From positions 620,001 through 684,000 of the forward strand of contig NZ_JALGRF010000001.1 in the NCBI RefSeq assembly GCF_022815725.1: 64,000 nt of DNA, read 5' to 3'. Shown here piece by piece: positions 9,276 to 17,652 of the stretch. Every line of letters starts with the position of its first letter. The stretch's first letter is position 1. The position numbers were made by a program, and so were the translations under genes. The notes beneath the pieces were generated by a model. It had not been told where the DNA came from and did no database searches. It saw nothing but the letters and a program-made list of their open reading frames with translations. This DNA comes from Streptomyces sp. APSN-46.1 (lineage in GTDB: Bacteria > Actinomycetota > Actinomycetes > Streptomycetales > Streptomycetaceae).

Positions 9276-10517
9276 TCAGTGCTGGGCGGTGTCGGCCTCG
9301 CGGTCGGCGTAGGCGTGGCGGTCGACGTCGGCGTGGCGGTCGGCGTAGGCGTGGCGGTCGGCGTAGGCGTCCAGGTCGGCTCGGATGCGGCCGGCGAACC
9401 AGCCGACCGCCGACTCGCGGCGGGACAGCGGGCCTGGCTCGAAGCCGGGGGTGGAGAGCCCCTTCTGGACGCGGGCGACGAGCTCGGCGTCCTCGTCGTT
9501 GGTGATCCAGCCGATGTGGATGTTCAGGCGGCGGGCGAGTCGGGTGCGCAGGCCCGTACCGCGCCGCGTGTAGAACGCGCCGGGGACGGCCACCCGGTCC
9601 ACCGCCGTCGGGATCGCGGTCCAGGCCAGGACGTGGTCGGGGTAGAAGTCGATGAGGGTGTTCGGGTAGATCACCGCGTACCGCCAGACCCGCCGGTCGG
9701 CCTCGGCGAGGCCGGGCATGGGGGCGGCGATGCGCTGGTAGAGGCGTTCGGCCCAGTTCGAGGACGGCTTGTCCCGCAGGGGCGAGGCGAACAGCGCGTA
9801 GGACTCCTCGATCTCGCAGGTGTAGCCCTGGTAGTCGAGCAGCCGCATCAGGCCGGGGTGGGCCACCGGTACGTGGTAGCCCTCCAGGTAGTTGTCGACC
9901 GCCACCTTCCAGTTGGCCTCCTGCACCTCGGCTCCGGCCAGGTCGTGGATCCGGGCGCGGCCGACCGGTACCAGGTCGGCCCCGGCGTAGTGGCCGACAG
10001 CCTCGGCGAGCCCGGCGCACTGTGTCGCCAGGGGTACGGCGTCGGGGTCGAGGTTGACGAAGACGAAGCCGAGGAAGGATTCGACGCGGGCCGGGAACAG
10101 ACCGAGCGCGGGCTTGTCGAGGCAGGGGATCTGCCGTGCCTCCGGGGCTCCGACCAGGCTTCCGTCAAGGCGGTAGGTCCAGCCGTGGTAGGGGCAGCGG
10201 ATCGCCTTGCCGGCCGGTTCGGGGGCGGTGACCAGGCGCGTTCCGCGGTGGCGGCACACGTTGAGGTGGGCGGCGAGGGCGCCCTCCTCGGTACGGACGA
10301 CCAGCACCTCCCGGCCCGCGACCGTGGCGGCGAGCCGGGCGCCTGGATTCGGCAGATCGGACTCGTGGCAGACGAGCTGCCAGGCCTTGGCGAAGACCTG
10401 TCGCGTCTCGGCGGCGGCGGTGTCGGTATCGGTGTAGTAGCGGGCCGGCAGGGCGGGCCCGGGGGCGTCCGGGGCCGGCTGGTCGGCGGGGGGCTTTTCG
10501 GGGGCTCTGGAGTGCAT
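9276..10517 (-). CDS. Rieske non-haem iron oxygenase, alpha subunit
   Basis: Oxygenase of 413 residues. The Rieske 2Fe-2S motif is C88-R-H90 and C108-P-Y-H111; the mononuclear iron site is in NYLEGYHVPVAHPG with His215 and His220, preceded by the NWKVAVDN bridge that links neighbouring subunits. This domain order matches Rieske oxygenases that act on aromatic rings or on quaternary amines (GbcA/CntA-like). It is the first gene of the amine-uptake operon and faces a NuoF-like/ferredoxin operon that could supply electrons, since no reductase is encoded beside it. The last 30 residues are an unusual Asp/His/Arg/Tyr repeat (AYADRH units). Substrate is inferred to be an amine or betaine. Confidence 0.85.
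   Translation of the reverse strand: MHSRAPEKPPADQPAPDAPGPALPARYYTDTDTAAAETRQVFAKAWQLVCHESDLPNPGARLAATVAGREVLVVRTEEGALAAHLNVCRHRGTRLVTAPEPAGKAIRCPYHGWTYRLDGSLVGAPEARQIPCLDKPALGLFPARVESFLGFVFVNLDPDAVPLATQCAGLAEAVGHYAGADLVPVGRARIHDLAGAEVQEANWKVAVDNYLEGYHVPVAHPGLMRLLDYQGYTCEIEESYALFASPLRDKPSSNWAERLYQRIAAPMPGLAEADRRVWRYAVIYPNTLIDFYPDHVLAWTAIPTAVDRVAVPGAFYTRRGTGLRTRLARRLNIHIGWITNDEDAELVARVQKGLSTPGFEPGPLSRRESAVGWFAGRIRADLDAYADRHAYADRHADVDRHAYADREADTAQH
9297..9372. repeat. 18-bp tandem repeat in the 3' end of the Rieske gene
   Basis: Units close to GCGTAGGCGTGGCGGTCG are repeated about four times, giving the protein tail AYADRH/ADVDRH/AYADRE. The period is a multiple of three so the frame is kept. 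It is restricted to the C-terminus beyond the catalytic domain. Confidence 0.75.
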
Positions 10518-10619
10518 CGGGTGACTCCTCCGTGCCGGCGGTGCGGCGATCGGTCTCGGCGGCGGACATCGAGACGACCCAGCGGCGGGCAGCGGGCCCG
10601 GGCGGACGCCGAGGCCTCG

Positions 10620-10692
10620 CTGACCGATTGGACAGTCAGATTGCTGGCTGATTTCCGCCGGGTCAAGACTTGTACGCTGACCGATCGGTCAG
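10620..10692. promoter_or_regulatory. Divergent promoter region with two TetR-type operators
   Basis: Between the divergent starts at 10517 and 10917 lie a perfect 16-bp palindrome CTGACCGATCGGTCAG (10677-10692) and, 37 bp before it, CTGACCGATTGGACAGTCAG (10620-10639), which keeps the CTGAC/GTCAG arms. These look like operator sites for a TetR-family protein; a tetR gene is the last gene of the rightward operon. Sequence around them is less GC-rich (TTGTACGCTGACC), consistent with a promoter. No other gene is seen in 10518-10916. Confidence 0.65.
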
Positions 10693-10916
10693 CTAGCGTA
10701 ATTCTCGTCGCTGCACCGGCGTTCATCCACATCTGGGCCTTTTATCTGGCAGATGCAGCTCCGCCGCCCTGGCACCCGCCCGGGCCCGCCCCCCTCCATC
10801 CCTTGCCGCACGCCATCGGCGTCCCCTGCGACGAGCCCCGGGCATCTCCTCCCCACCCTCGGCTCCCGCCACCGGCCCGGTCGCTCACGGCACCCCCACC
10901 CCTCCCGGAGGCACGC

Positions 10917-11363
10917 ATGAGCGGTCGTCGGCGTCTGGACTGGCTCGGGCTCACCCCCGAACCGGAGCGGGAACTGCCCGCCGCGGTCGCCGCCCTGCGC
11001 ACTCCCTCGCACCCTCCCCCTAAGGAGCCCGCGCTGCCCCCGGAGCCCGCGCTGCCCGCGCCGTCGGCCGAGCTGGTGGCCGCCGAGCGGCGCCGCCTGG
11101 AGCGCCTGATCCTGCGGGGCAGCCGGCGCAGCTGGCTGCGGTACCTGGCCGAGGTCGCCGAGCTGGTGACCGCCGTGGCCGGCGGCCCCGGGCAAGGCGA
11201 CCGGGCGGCCGCCCTGCTCGCCGGCGAGGTGGTCCTCGACCACCACCGCATGCTCATCGGGCTCCCGGGAACGGGATACGCCCGCACCGCCGGGGTCCGC
11301 ACCGCGCTCGAATGCGCCGTACGGATCCTGCGCGCCAACTCCCGGACAGGAAGCAGCCGATGA
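10917..11363 (+). CDS. Hypothetical protein, first gene of NuoF-like/ferredoxin operon
   Basis: Small protein of 148 residues, start set by GGAGG at 10907-10911. A variable Pro/Ala/Glu-rich N-terminal part is followed by an alpha-helical domain from about residue 60 rich in Arg and Leu (AERRRLERLILRGSRRSWLRYLAEVAELV). No cysteines suitable for iron-sulphur binding, no signal peptide. I do not recognise the family. Its stop overlaps the start of the NuoF-like gene (ATGA), which suggests the two products act together, perhaps as a small partner subunit of the flavoprotein. Confidence 0.7.
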   Translation: MSGRRRLDWLGLTPEPERELPAAVAALRTPSHPPPKEPALPPEPALPAPSAELVAAERRRLERLILRGSRRSWLRYLAEVAELVTAVAGGPGQGDRAAALLAGEVVLDHHRMLIGLPGTGYARTAGVRTALECAVRILRANSRTGSSR

Positions 11364-12670
11364 CCACGATCCGATTCCCGACGGGGCGGCCGCCGGGCTC
11401 CGTACTCGGAGCCGCACCGGGCGCGGCGGAAGACACCGAGGCCTACCTCGCCACCGGTGGCTACGCCGACGCCACCGGCCCGGACGAGCTGCTGCGCCAC
11501 CTCACCGCGTCCGGTCTGCGCGGGCGCGGCGGCGCCGGCTTCCCGGCCGCCGTGAAACTGCGCGCCGTGCGGGAGCGCGGTGGCGTCCCGGTGGTGGTGG
11601 CGAACGGTGAGGAGGGTGAGCCCGGCTCGGTCAAGGACCGCTGGCTGCTGCGGGCCAGACCCCATCTGGTCCTGGACGGGCTCGCCCGCGCGGCCCAGGT
11701 CACCGGCGCCGTACGGGGCTACGTCTACCTCTCGGACCCGGTGGCGGGCGACCGCGTCCGCCGGGCCCTCGCCGAACAGGAGCCGTGGCTGCCCATCGAG
11801 GTCGTCGAGACCGCCCACACCTACGTCGCCGGCGAGGAGAGCGCGGTCGTGCGCCGGATCGACGGCGGGCCGGCCCTGCCCACCGCCAAGCCGCCCCGCC
11901 CCTTCGAAAGGGGTGTCGGCGGCGCACCGACCCTCGTGTCCAACGTCGAGACGCTCGCCCGCATCGCCCTCACCGCCGCACGCCCCGACCTGCGGCGGAC
12001 GATCGCCCGCTCCACCCTGGTGACGCTGTCCGGCGGGAGCGCGGCCCCCGTCCTCACCGAAGTCCGCTACGGAGTCCCCCTGCGCACCCTGGCGGCCGCG
12101 CACGGCACCCCGGACGCGGCCGGGGCCCTCATGGGCGGACTGTTCGGCGGGCTCGTCGACGCCCGCGTCCTGGACCTCCCCCTCGAACCCGGCGCGCTCG
12201 CGGCGGCGGGCACGGCGCTGGGCTGCGGCGCGATCCGCTTCCTCGCCGCCGGAGCCTGCCCGGTGGGCACCGCCGCCGACGCCGTCGGCCACCTCGCCGC
12301 GGAGAGCGCACGGCAGTGCGGGGTCTGCGTGTCGGGCACCGCGGCCGTCCGCGACGCCGTGCACGCGCTGGCCGCGGGCACCGCCGGGCCCGACACCCTC
12401 GTCCACCTGGACCGGTGGTCACGGGGCCTGCCCGGGCGCGGGGCGTGCGGCCTGCTCGACGCCGCCGCGGGCATCGCCGGCAGCCTCCTGCGCGCCTTCC
12501 CCGGACTCGTCCGCTCCCACCTCGGTGGCCCGTGCCCCGACTGCGTCGCCGCCGCCCCGCCCGGGGGCGGTCACGGGCGCCGCCTCGCCGTGCCCGTTCC
12601 GGAGGTCGCCGACGCGGCCGTGGACGACCGGACCGTACCCCGCTTGCCCGTGCTGAAGGGAACACCGTGA
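11360..12670 (+). CDS. NuoF-like NADH:acceptor flavoprotein
   Basis: Protein of 436 residues resembling the 51-kDa NADH-binding subunit of complex I. The FMN/NADH fold motifs GLRGRGGAGFPAAVK (52-66), ANGEEGEPGSVKDRWLL (81-97) and YVAGEESA (155-162) are present. The C-terminal 4Fe-4S site is altered: CGVC at 320-323 gives two ligands, the third position of the usual C-x2-C-x2-C is Gly, Cys363 could be the fourth, and an extra CPDC sits at 392-395. It lies between a small hypothetical protein and a ferredoxin with 4-base overlaps on both sides and is far from any complex I locus, so it probably oxidises NADH and reduces the ferredoxin. Confidence 0.82.
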   Translation: MTTIRFPTGRPPGSVLGAAPGAAEDTEAYLATGGYADATGPDELLRHLTASGLRGRGGAGFPAAVKLRAVRERGGVPVVVANGEEGEPGSVKDRWLLRARPHLVLDGLARAAQVTGAVRGYVYLSDPVAGDRVRRALAEQEPWLPIEVVETAHTYVAGEESAVVRRIDGGPALPTAKPPRPFERGVGGAPTLVSNVETLARIALTAARPDLRRTIARSTLVTLSGGSAAPVLTEVRYGVPLRTLAAAHGTPDAAGALMGGLFGGLVDARVLDLPLEPGALAAAGTALGCGAIRFLAAGACPVGTAADAVGHLAAESARQCGVCVSGTAAVRDAVHALAAGTAGPDTLVHLDRWSRGLPGRGACGLLDAAAGIAGSLLRAFPGLVRSHLGGPCPDCVAAAPPGGGHGRRLAVPVPEVADAAVDDRTVPRLPVLKGTP

Positions 12671-12858
12671 AACTCCTGCTGGACTCCACCCGCTGTCAGG
12701 GCTACGGACTGTGCCAGGAACACGCACCCCACCTGGTCGAACTCGACGAGTGGGGCTACGCGAAGGTCATCGCCGTCACCGTCCCGCCCGGCGCCGAGGA
12801 AGCGGCGCGCGCCTGCGCCGACAGCTGCCCCAACTCCGCGCTCCGAGTGGAGAAGTGA
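12667..12858 (+). CDS. 3Fe-4S ferredoxin
   Basis: Ferredoxin of 63 residues starting at a GTG that overlaps the preceding stop. It has C-x5-C (CQGYGLC) near the N-terminus and C-x3-CP (CADSCP) near the C-terminus; only three cluster cysteines are suitably placed, as in actinobacterial ferredoxins that carry a 3Fe-4S cluster and serve P450s or oxygenases. It is a probable electron carrier from the NuoF-like protein to the Rieske oxygenase encoded on the divergent operon. The stop is followed after 1 base by the next gene's ATG. Confidence 0.88.
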   Translation: MKLLLDSTRCQGYGLCQEHAPHLVELDEWGYAKVIAVTVPPGAEEAARACADSCPNSALRVEK

Positions 12859-12859
12859 C

Positions 12860-14935
12860 ATGGGACGCGATCTGACCGCTCTGTTCGACCCCCGCTCCGT
12901 CGCCGTGGTCGGCGCCAGCGACGACCCGGCGAAGTACGGCCACGCGGTGGCCTCCCAGGCATTGCGCGCCGACGGGCGGCGCCCGGTGCACCTGGTGAAC
13001 CGGCGCGGCGGCACCGTCCTCGGCAGGCGGGCGGCCCCGTCCCTCGCCTCGATCGGCGAACCCGTCGAGCTGGTGGTGATCTCCGTACCCGGCGACGGCT
13101 TCGAGGCCGCCGTAGAAGACGCCCTGGCCTGCGGGGCGAAGGCGATCGTCGGCATCACCGCGGGCTTCGCCGAGGCCGGCCCGGCGGGAGCGGCCCGGCA
13201 GCGCGCGGTCGTCGCCCGCGTCCGGGAGGCCGGAGCCGTGCTCGTCGGACCCAACTGCCTGGGCATCGCGGACAACACGACCGAGCTGTACCTCGCCTCG
13301 GACCGTTTCGCGCCCGGCGGTGTCGCCCTGCTGAGCCAGAGCGGCAACCTCGCCCTCGAACTCCAGCTACGCGGCGCTCCGCACGGCGTGGGTTTCTCCC
13401 GGTTCGTCTCCCTCGGCAACCAGGCCGACGTCACCCTCGTCGACCTCGTCGAGGACTGCGCCCGCCACGAGGCCACCACGGCGATCGCCGTGTACGCCGA
13501 GGACTTCGGCGACGGCAGGGCCTTCGCCCGGGCCGCCGCCGCGGCGGGCAAGCCGGTGGTCCTGCTCACGGCCGGGCGCGGCTCCGCGTCCGCCCGCAGC
13601 GCCCAGTCGCACACCGGGGCGCTCACCACCTCGGCCGACGTGGTGGCCGCCGCCTGCCGCGACGCGGGGGCCGAACTCGTATGCACGCCCAGGGAGATGG
13701 CCGTCGTCCTGGCCGCCGTGAGCAGCCGGCCGGGGCCTCGTACGGGAGGGATCCGGACCGCGGTCTTCACCGACGGCGGCGGCCACGGCGCGATCGCGGC
13801 CGACGCCGCCGAGGACGCCGGGCTCGACGTGCCGGAACTCGGCGCGGGGACCCAGGAACGGCTGCGGACCGTGCTGTGGCGGCAGTCCGCGGTCGGCAAC
13901 CCGGTCGACCTGGCGGGCATGGGCGAGCAGCAGCCCCTCTCGTACGCCGATACGGTCGCGCACCTGCTGGCCGCCGAGGAGGTCGACGCTGTCCTGATGA
14001 CGGGCTACTTCGGCGGGTACGCGGCGTCCGAAGGCGGGCTGGCCGGCGGCCAGGCGGGCGGCTCCGTGCTCGCGGAGGGTGAGAGGCGGGCCGCCGAGAA
14101 GATCGTCGCGCACCTCGCGGGCTCGCCGAAGCCCCTGGTGGTGCAGTCGATGTACCCGGGGTCGCCGAGCTGCCGGGTGCTGGCCGAGGCCGGGATACCG
14201 GTGTTCGCCGCCACCGAGGACGCCGCCCGCGCGCTGTCGGCGATGACCGGCCGGGCGGCGGGCTCCGCACCGGAGATCCCCGCGTTGCCCGCCGCCGCCG
14301 CGCCGCTGCGGGACGCCGGGTACCACGGGGTGCGCGGGCTGCTCGGCGCCGCCGGTGTGCCGTTCCCGGCCGCGCGTGAGGTCACCGACGAGGCCGGAGT
14401 GCTGGCGGCGGCCGGGGAGTTCGAGGGCCCGTACGTGCTGAAGGCCCTGCACCTCCCGCACAAGTCCGACGCGGGTGGCGTGGCGCTGCGCCTGGCCGAC
14501 CGAGGCGCGCTCCTCGCCGCGTACCGGGACATGCGCGCCCGGCTCGGCGCCGGCTCGTACTCGGTCGAGGCGATGGCGGACCTCTCGGACGGCGTCGAGC
14601 TGATCGTGGGCGTGAACCGCGACCCCCGGTTCGGACCGGTGGCCATGGTCGGGCTCGGCGGAATCCTCACCGAGACCCTGCGCGACGTGGCCTTCGCGCT
14701 GGCGCCCGTGCCCGCGTGGCGGGCCGAGGAACTGCTGCGGGGGCTGCGGACCGCCGCCCTGCTCGCGGGTGTCCGCGGGCGGCCGGCCGTCGACGTGGCC
14801 GCCGCGGCCGCCGTGATCGAACGCATCACGACGGTGGCCGCCGCGCATCCGGAGATCGCCGAGCTGGAGGTCAACCCCCTGCTGGTCCGCCCGGACGGCG
14901 CGCTGGCGCTGGACGCGCGGGCCGTCCTGGGCTGA
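12860..14935 (+). CDS. ADP-forming acyl-CoA synthetase (acetate-CoA ligase type)
   Basis: Single-chain NDP-forming acyl-CoA ligase of 691 residues. The CoA-binding domain begins with SVAVVGASDDPAKYGHA (13-29); the Succ-CoA ligase-like part contains the active histidine in AQSHTGALTTS (His251); an ATP-grasp domain fills the C-terminal third, with YVLKALHLPHKSDAGG typical of it. It activates a carboxylic acid with ATP and CoA, or runs in reverse. Placed before two acyl-CoA dehydrogenases, it would make the CoA ester they oxidise. Order of domains is the fused alpha-beta type. Confidence 0.88.
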   Translation: MGRDLTALFDPRSVAVVGASDDPAKYGHAVASQALRADGRRPVHLVNRRGGTVLGRRAAPSLASIGEPVELVVISVPGDGFEAAVEDALACGAKAIVGITAGFAEAGPAGAARQRAVVARVREAGAVLVGPNCLGIADNTTELYLASDRFAPGGVALLSQSGNLALELQLRGAPHGVGFSRFVSLGNQADVTLVDLVEDCARHEATTAIAVYAEDFGDGRAFARAAAAAGKPVVLLTAGRGSASARSAQSHTGALTTSADVVAAACRDAGAELVCTPREMAVVLAAVSSRPGPRTGGIRTAVFTDGGGHGAIAADAAEDAGLDVPELGAGTQERLRTVLWRQSAVGNPVDLAGMGEQQPLSYADTVAHLLAAEEVDAVLMTGYFGGYAASEGGLAGGQAGGSVLAEGERRAAEKIVAHLAGSPKPLVVQSMYPGSPSCRVLAEAGIPVFAATEDAARALSAMTGRAAGSAPEIPALPAAAAPLRDAGYHGVRGLLGAAGVPFPAAREVTDEAGVLAAAGEFEGPYVLKALHLPHKSDAGGVALRLADRGALLAAYRDMRARLGAGSYSVEAMADLSDGVELIVGVNRDPRFGPVAMVGLGGILTETLRDVAFALAPVPAWRAEELLRGLRTAALLAGVRGRPAVDVAAAAAVIERITTVAAAHPEIAELEVNPLLVRPDGALALDARAVLG

Positions 14936-15021
14936 CCGGACCGCACCACCGCACCACCAGTCCCAGTCCCCCATCCTCATCCCGATCCCCCTCCCCATCC
15001 CCATCCGCCCCGGAGAACACC

Positions 15022-16197
15022 ATGGACTTCCGCTACACGCCGGAGCAGGCCGATCTCAAGGCCCGTGCCGCCGGCTACGCACGACTCCTGATGAGGTACG
15101 AGGACCAGTCCGAGGAGGCGGGCGGCCCGCTGCCCGCCGAGACGGTCCGCGAACTGACCCGCGCCGCCATGGACGCCGGCGTCTACGCGATCAACATGCC
15201 CGCCGCCTGGGGCGGGGCCGGCCTGTCCCTGCTGGACCAGGTCATCGTCGAGGAGGAGTTCGGCAAGGTCACCAACTGCCTCTGGGACATCCCCTGGCGG
15301 CCCGCGAACGTCCTCGCCCACGGCACCGAGGCCCAGCGCGAGAAGTACCTCCTGCCCGTCATCCGGGGCGAGCGGTTCGACGCGTTCGCGGTCACCGAAC
15401 CCGGTGCGGGCTCGGACCCCGGCTCGTGCACGAGCACCGCGACCCGCACCGAGGGCGGCTGGCTCGTGAACGGCGAGAAGTGGTTCGTGACCTGCGGTGA
15501 CATCGCCGACTTCCTGCTGGTGCAGGCCGATGCGGGCCCGGAGCGGGCCGCGACCCTGTTCTTCGTGGACAAGGGGGCGGCGGGCGTCGAGATGACGCGG
15601 GTCCCCCGGTTCATGCACTCCGCGGTGAACGGGCACCCCGAGTTCACCTTCACCGACGTCTTCGTGGCCGACGAGGACGTGCTCGGCGGTGTCGGCAACG
15701 GCTACGAGCTGACGAAGGAGTGGTTCACGGACGAGCGGCTGATGATCGCCGCCCGGACCGTCGGAGCGGCGGAGCGGGCCCTGGAGCTCGCCCGCGACTG
15801 GGCCGTGCGGCGTCGCCAGTTCGGCTCCCCCATCGCCGACTTCCAGCTGATCCAGGGCATGCTCGCCGACTGCGCCGTCGACATCGCCGTCAACCGCGCC
15901 TACACCCACCAGGTCGCCTGGGAAGCCGACCAGCCGCACACCGACCCCAAGACCCTGCACGCCAAGGCGTCGACGGCGAAGCTCTCCGCGAGCGAGGCCG
16001 CGGGACGGGTCATCGACCGGTGCGTGCAGATCTTCGGGGGCCGCGGCTACGACCGCTCCTACCCCGTAGAGCGGATGTACCGGGAACTGCGCGTCGACCG
16101 GATCTGGGAAGGCACCTCGGAGATCCAGCGCCTGATCATCGCCAACGAGCTCGTCAAGCGGGGTACGCGGGCACTCGCACTGCCCGACCGCTCCTAA
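15022..16197 (+). CDS. Acyl-CoA dehydrogenase 1
   Basis: FAD enzyme of 391 residues that introduces an alpha-beta double bond into an acyl-CoA. Family signature AVTEPGAGSDPG is near residue 128, FAD-contact GEKWFVT follows, and the C-terminal helical domain has QIFGGRGYDRSYPVER and IWEGTSEIQRL, the last holding the Glu used as general base in many members. Start is the ATG preceded by CGGAGAACACC. It resembles the butyrobetainyl/crotonobetainyl (CaiA-like) branch in general layout, but that assignment is an inference. Tandem copy with the next gene. Confidence 0.88.
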   Translation: MDFRYTPEQADLKARAAGYARLLMRYEDQSEEAGGPLPAETVRELTRAAMDAGVYAINMPAAWGGAGLSLLDQVIVEEEFGKVTNCLWDIPWRPANVLAHGTEAQREKYLLPVIRGERFDAFAVTEPGAGSDPGSCTSTATRTEGGWLVNGEKWFVTCGDIADFLLVQADAGPERAATLFFVDKGAAGVEMTRVPRFMHSAVNGHPEFTFTDVFVADEDVLGGVGNGYELTKEWFTDERLMIAARTVGAAERALELARDWAVRRRQFGSPIADFQLIQGMLADCAVDIAVNRAYTHQVAWEADQPHTDPKTLHAKASTAKLSASEAAGRVIDRCVQIFGGRGYDRSYPVERMYRELRVDRIWEGTSEIQRLIIANELVKRGTRALALPDRS

Positions 16198-16280
16198 CGG
16201 GTCCCCTCAGTCCCCTTAGCCCCTTTAGTCCACTTCGCCACCATCTGCCCCCGTCACCACGATCACGAGGACGAACAGAC

Positions 16281-17453
16281 ATGGACTTCCGTCTCACCGC
16301 CCGTCAGGAAGAGCTCCGGGACTCGGCGCGCGCCCTCACCGGATTCATCATGAAGTACGAGCTCGACTGCGAGGAGAACAACGGCCTGCCCCCGCAGGCC
16401 CACACCGAGATCCGCGACGCCGTCCTCGACAGCGGCCTCCAGGCCGTCAACATGCCCGCGGAGTGGGGCGGCGCCGGCCTGAGCATCCTGGAGCAGGTCA
16501 CGGTCCAGGCCGAGCTCGGACGGCTCACCGGCGCCCTGTGGGACATGGTGTGGCGTCCGGCCAACGCGTTGTCCTTCTGCACGCCGGAGCAGCGCGAGCG
16601 GTACCTCGTCCCGGTGATCCGGGGACAGCGCCGTGACTGCTACGCGGTGAGCGAGCCCGAGGCCGGCTCCGACCCGCAGAGCCTGCGGACCACGGCGACG
16701 CGGACCGAAGACGGCGGCTGGGTGCTGAACGGCGAGAAGTGGTTCGTCACCGTCGGCGACCACGCGGACTTCATGATCGTGCTCGCGGCCGCCGGGGAGG
16801 AGGCGGCACCGACCCTGTTCCTCGTCGACAAGGACATCCCGGGCATCGAGATGACCCGGGTGCCCCGCTGGATGCACACGTTCGTCTACGAGCACCCCGA
16901 GTTCACCTTCACCGATGTGCGCCTGCCCGGGGACGCCGTGCTCGGGGAGGTGGGCACGGGCTACGACATCACCCGCTCCTGGTTCACCGAGGAGCGGCTG
17001 ATGATCGCCGCGCGCACGATCGGAGCGGCGGAGCGGGCCCTGGAGCTCGCCCGCGACTGGGCGGTGGAACGCCGCCAGTTCGGCTCCCCCATCGCCGACT
17101 TCCAGCTGATCCAGGGCATGCTCGCCGACTGCGCCGTCGACATCGCCGTCAACCGGGCCTACACCCACCAGGTCGCCTGGGAGGTCGACGAGGGCGTCCT
17201 CGACCGCAAGACGCTGCACGCCAAGGCCGCCATCGCCAAGCTGTCGGCGAGCGAGGCGTCCGGCCGGGTCATCGATCGCTGCCTGCAGATCTTCGGGGGC
17301 CGCGGCTACGACCGCTCGTACCCCGTCGAGCGGCTCTACCGCGAACTGCGCGTCGACCGCATCTGGGAGGGCACCTCAGAGATCCAGCGTCTGATCGTCG
17401 CGGGCGAACTCGTCAAGCGCGGCACGGGCGTGCTGCGGATGCCGTCCTCCTGA
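16281..17453 (+). CDS. Acyl-CoA dehydrogenase 2
   Basis: Protein of 390 residues, close paralogue of the preceding gene over its whole length (MDFR start, SEPEAGSDP, GEKWFVT, QIFGGRGYDRSYPVER, IWEGTSEIQRL). An 83-nt stretch (17073-17155) is identical to 15814-15896 of the first copy although the N-terminal halves differ clearly, which suggests gene conversion. A pair of dehydrogenases could form a heteromer or act on successive intermediates. Start is the ATG after AGGACGAACAGAC. Confidence 0.88.
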   Translation: MDFRLTARQEELRDSARALTGFIMKYELDCEENNGLPPQAHTEIRDAVLDSGLQAVNMPAEWGGAGLSILEQVTVQAELGRLTGALWDMVWRPANALSFCTPEQRERYLVPVIRGQRRDCYAVSEPEAGSDPQSLRTTATRTEDGGWVLNGEKWFVTVGDHADFMIVLAAAGEEAAPTLFLVDKDIPGIEMTRVPRWMHTFVYEHPEFTFTDVRLPGDAVLGEVGTGYDITRSWFTEERLMIAARTIGAAERALELARDWAVERRQFGSPIADFQLIQGMLADCAVDIAVNRAYTHQVAWEVDEGVLDRKTLHAKAAIAKLSASEASGRVIDRCLQIFGGRGYDRSYPVERLYRELRVDRIWEGTSEIQRLIVAGELVKRGTGVLRMPSS

Positions 17454-17457
17454 CCGC

Positions 17458-17507
17458 TGTTCCCGATCCCTGTTCCCGATCCCTGTTCCCGATCCCTGTT
17501 CCCGACC
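17458..17507. repeat. 13-bp tandem repeat
   Basis: Nearly four copies of TGTTCCCGATCCC follow the second acyl-CoA dehydrogenase, beginning 4 bases after its stop codon. It lies between that gene and the tetR gene and is not coding. Confidence 0.85.
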
Positions 17508-17652
17508 ACCCATTTCCTGACCGCGGTGCCCCGACGACCGGAGCCCGGAAGCCGCATGCGCGAGGATGGGGGTCCGGCGGGCCGCGCCGCCCGGGCCCTT
17601 CCACCCACCCACGCACCCGATCCGACGGGCGCCGACACGGGGAGCAGCCAAC

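Noticed and set aside
9297-9372. CRISPR-like repeats
   Set aside because: Units are adjacent, without spacers, and encode a peptide repeat. The other repeats in the window are also gapless tandem arrays, so no CRISPR is present.
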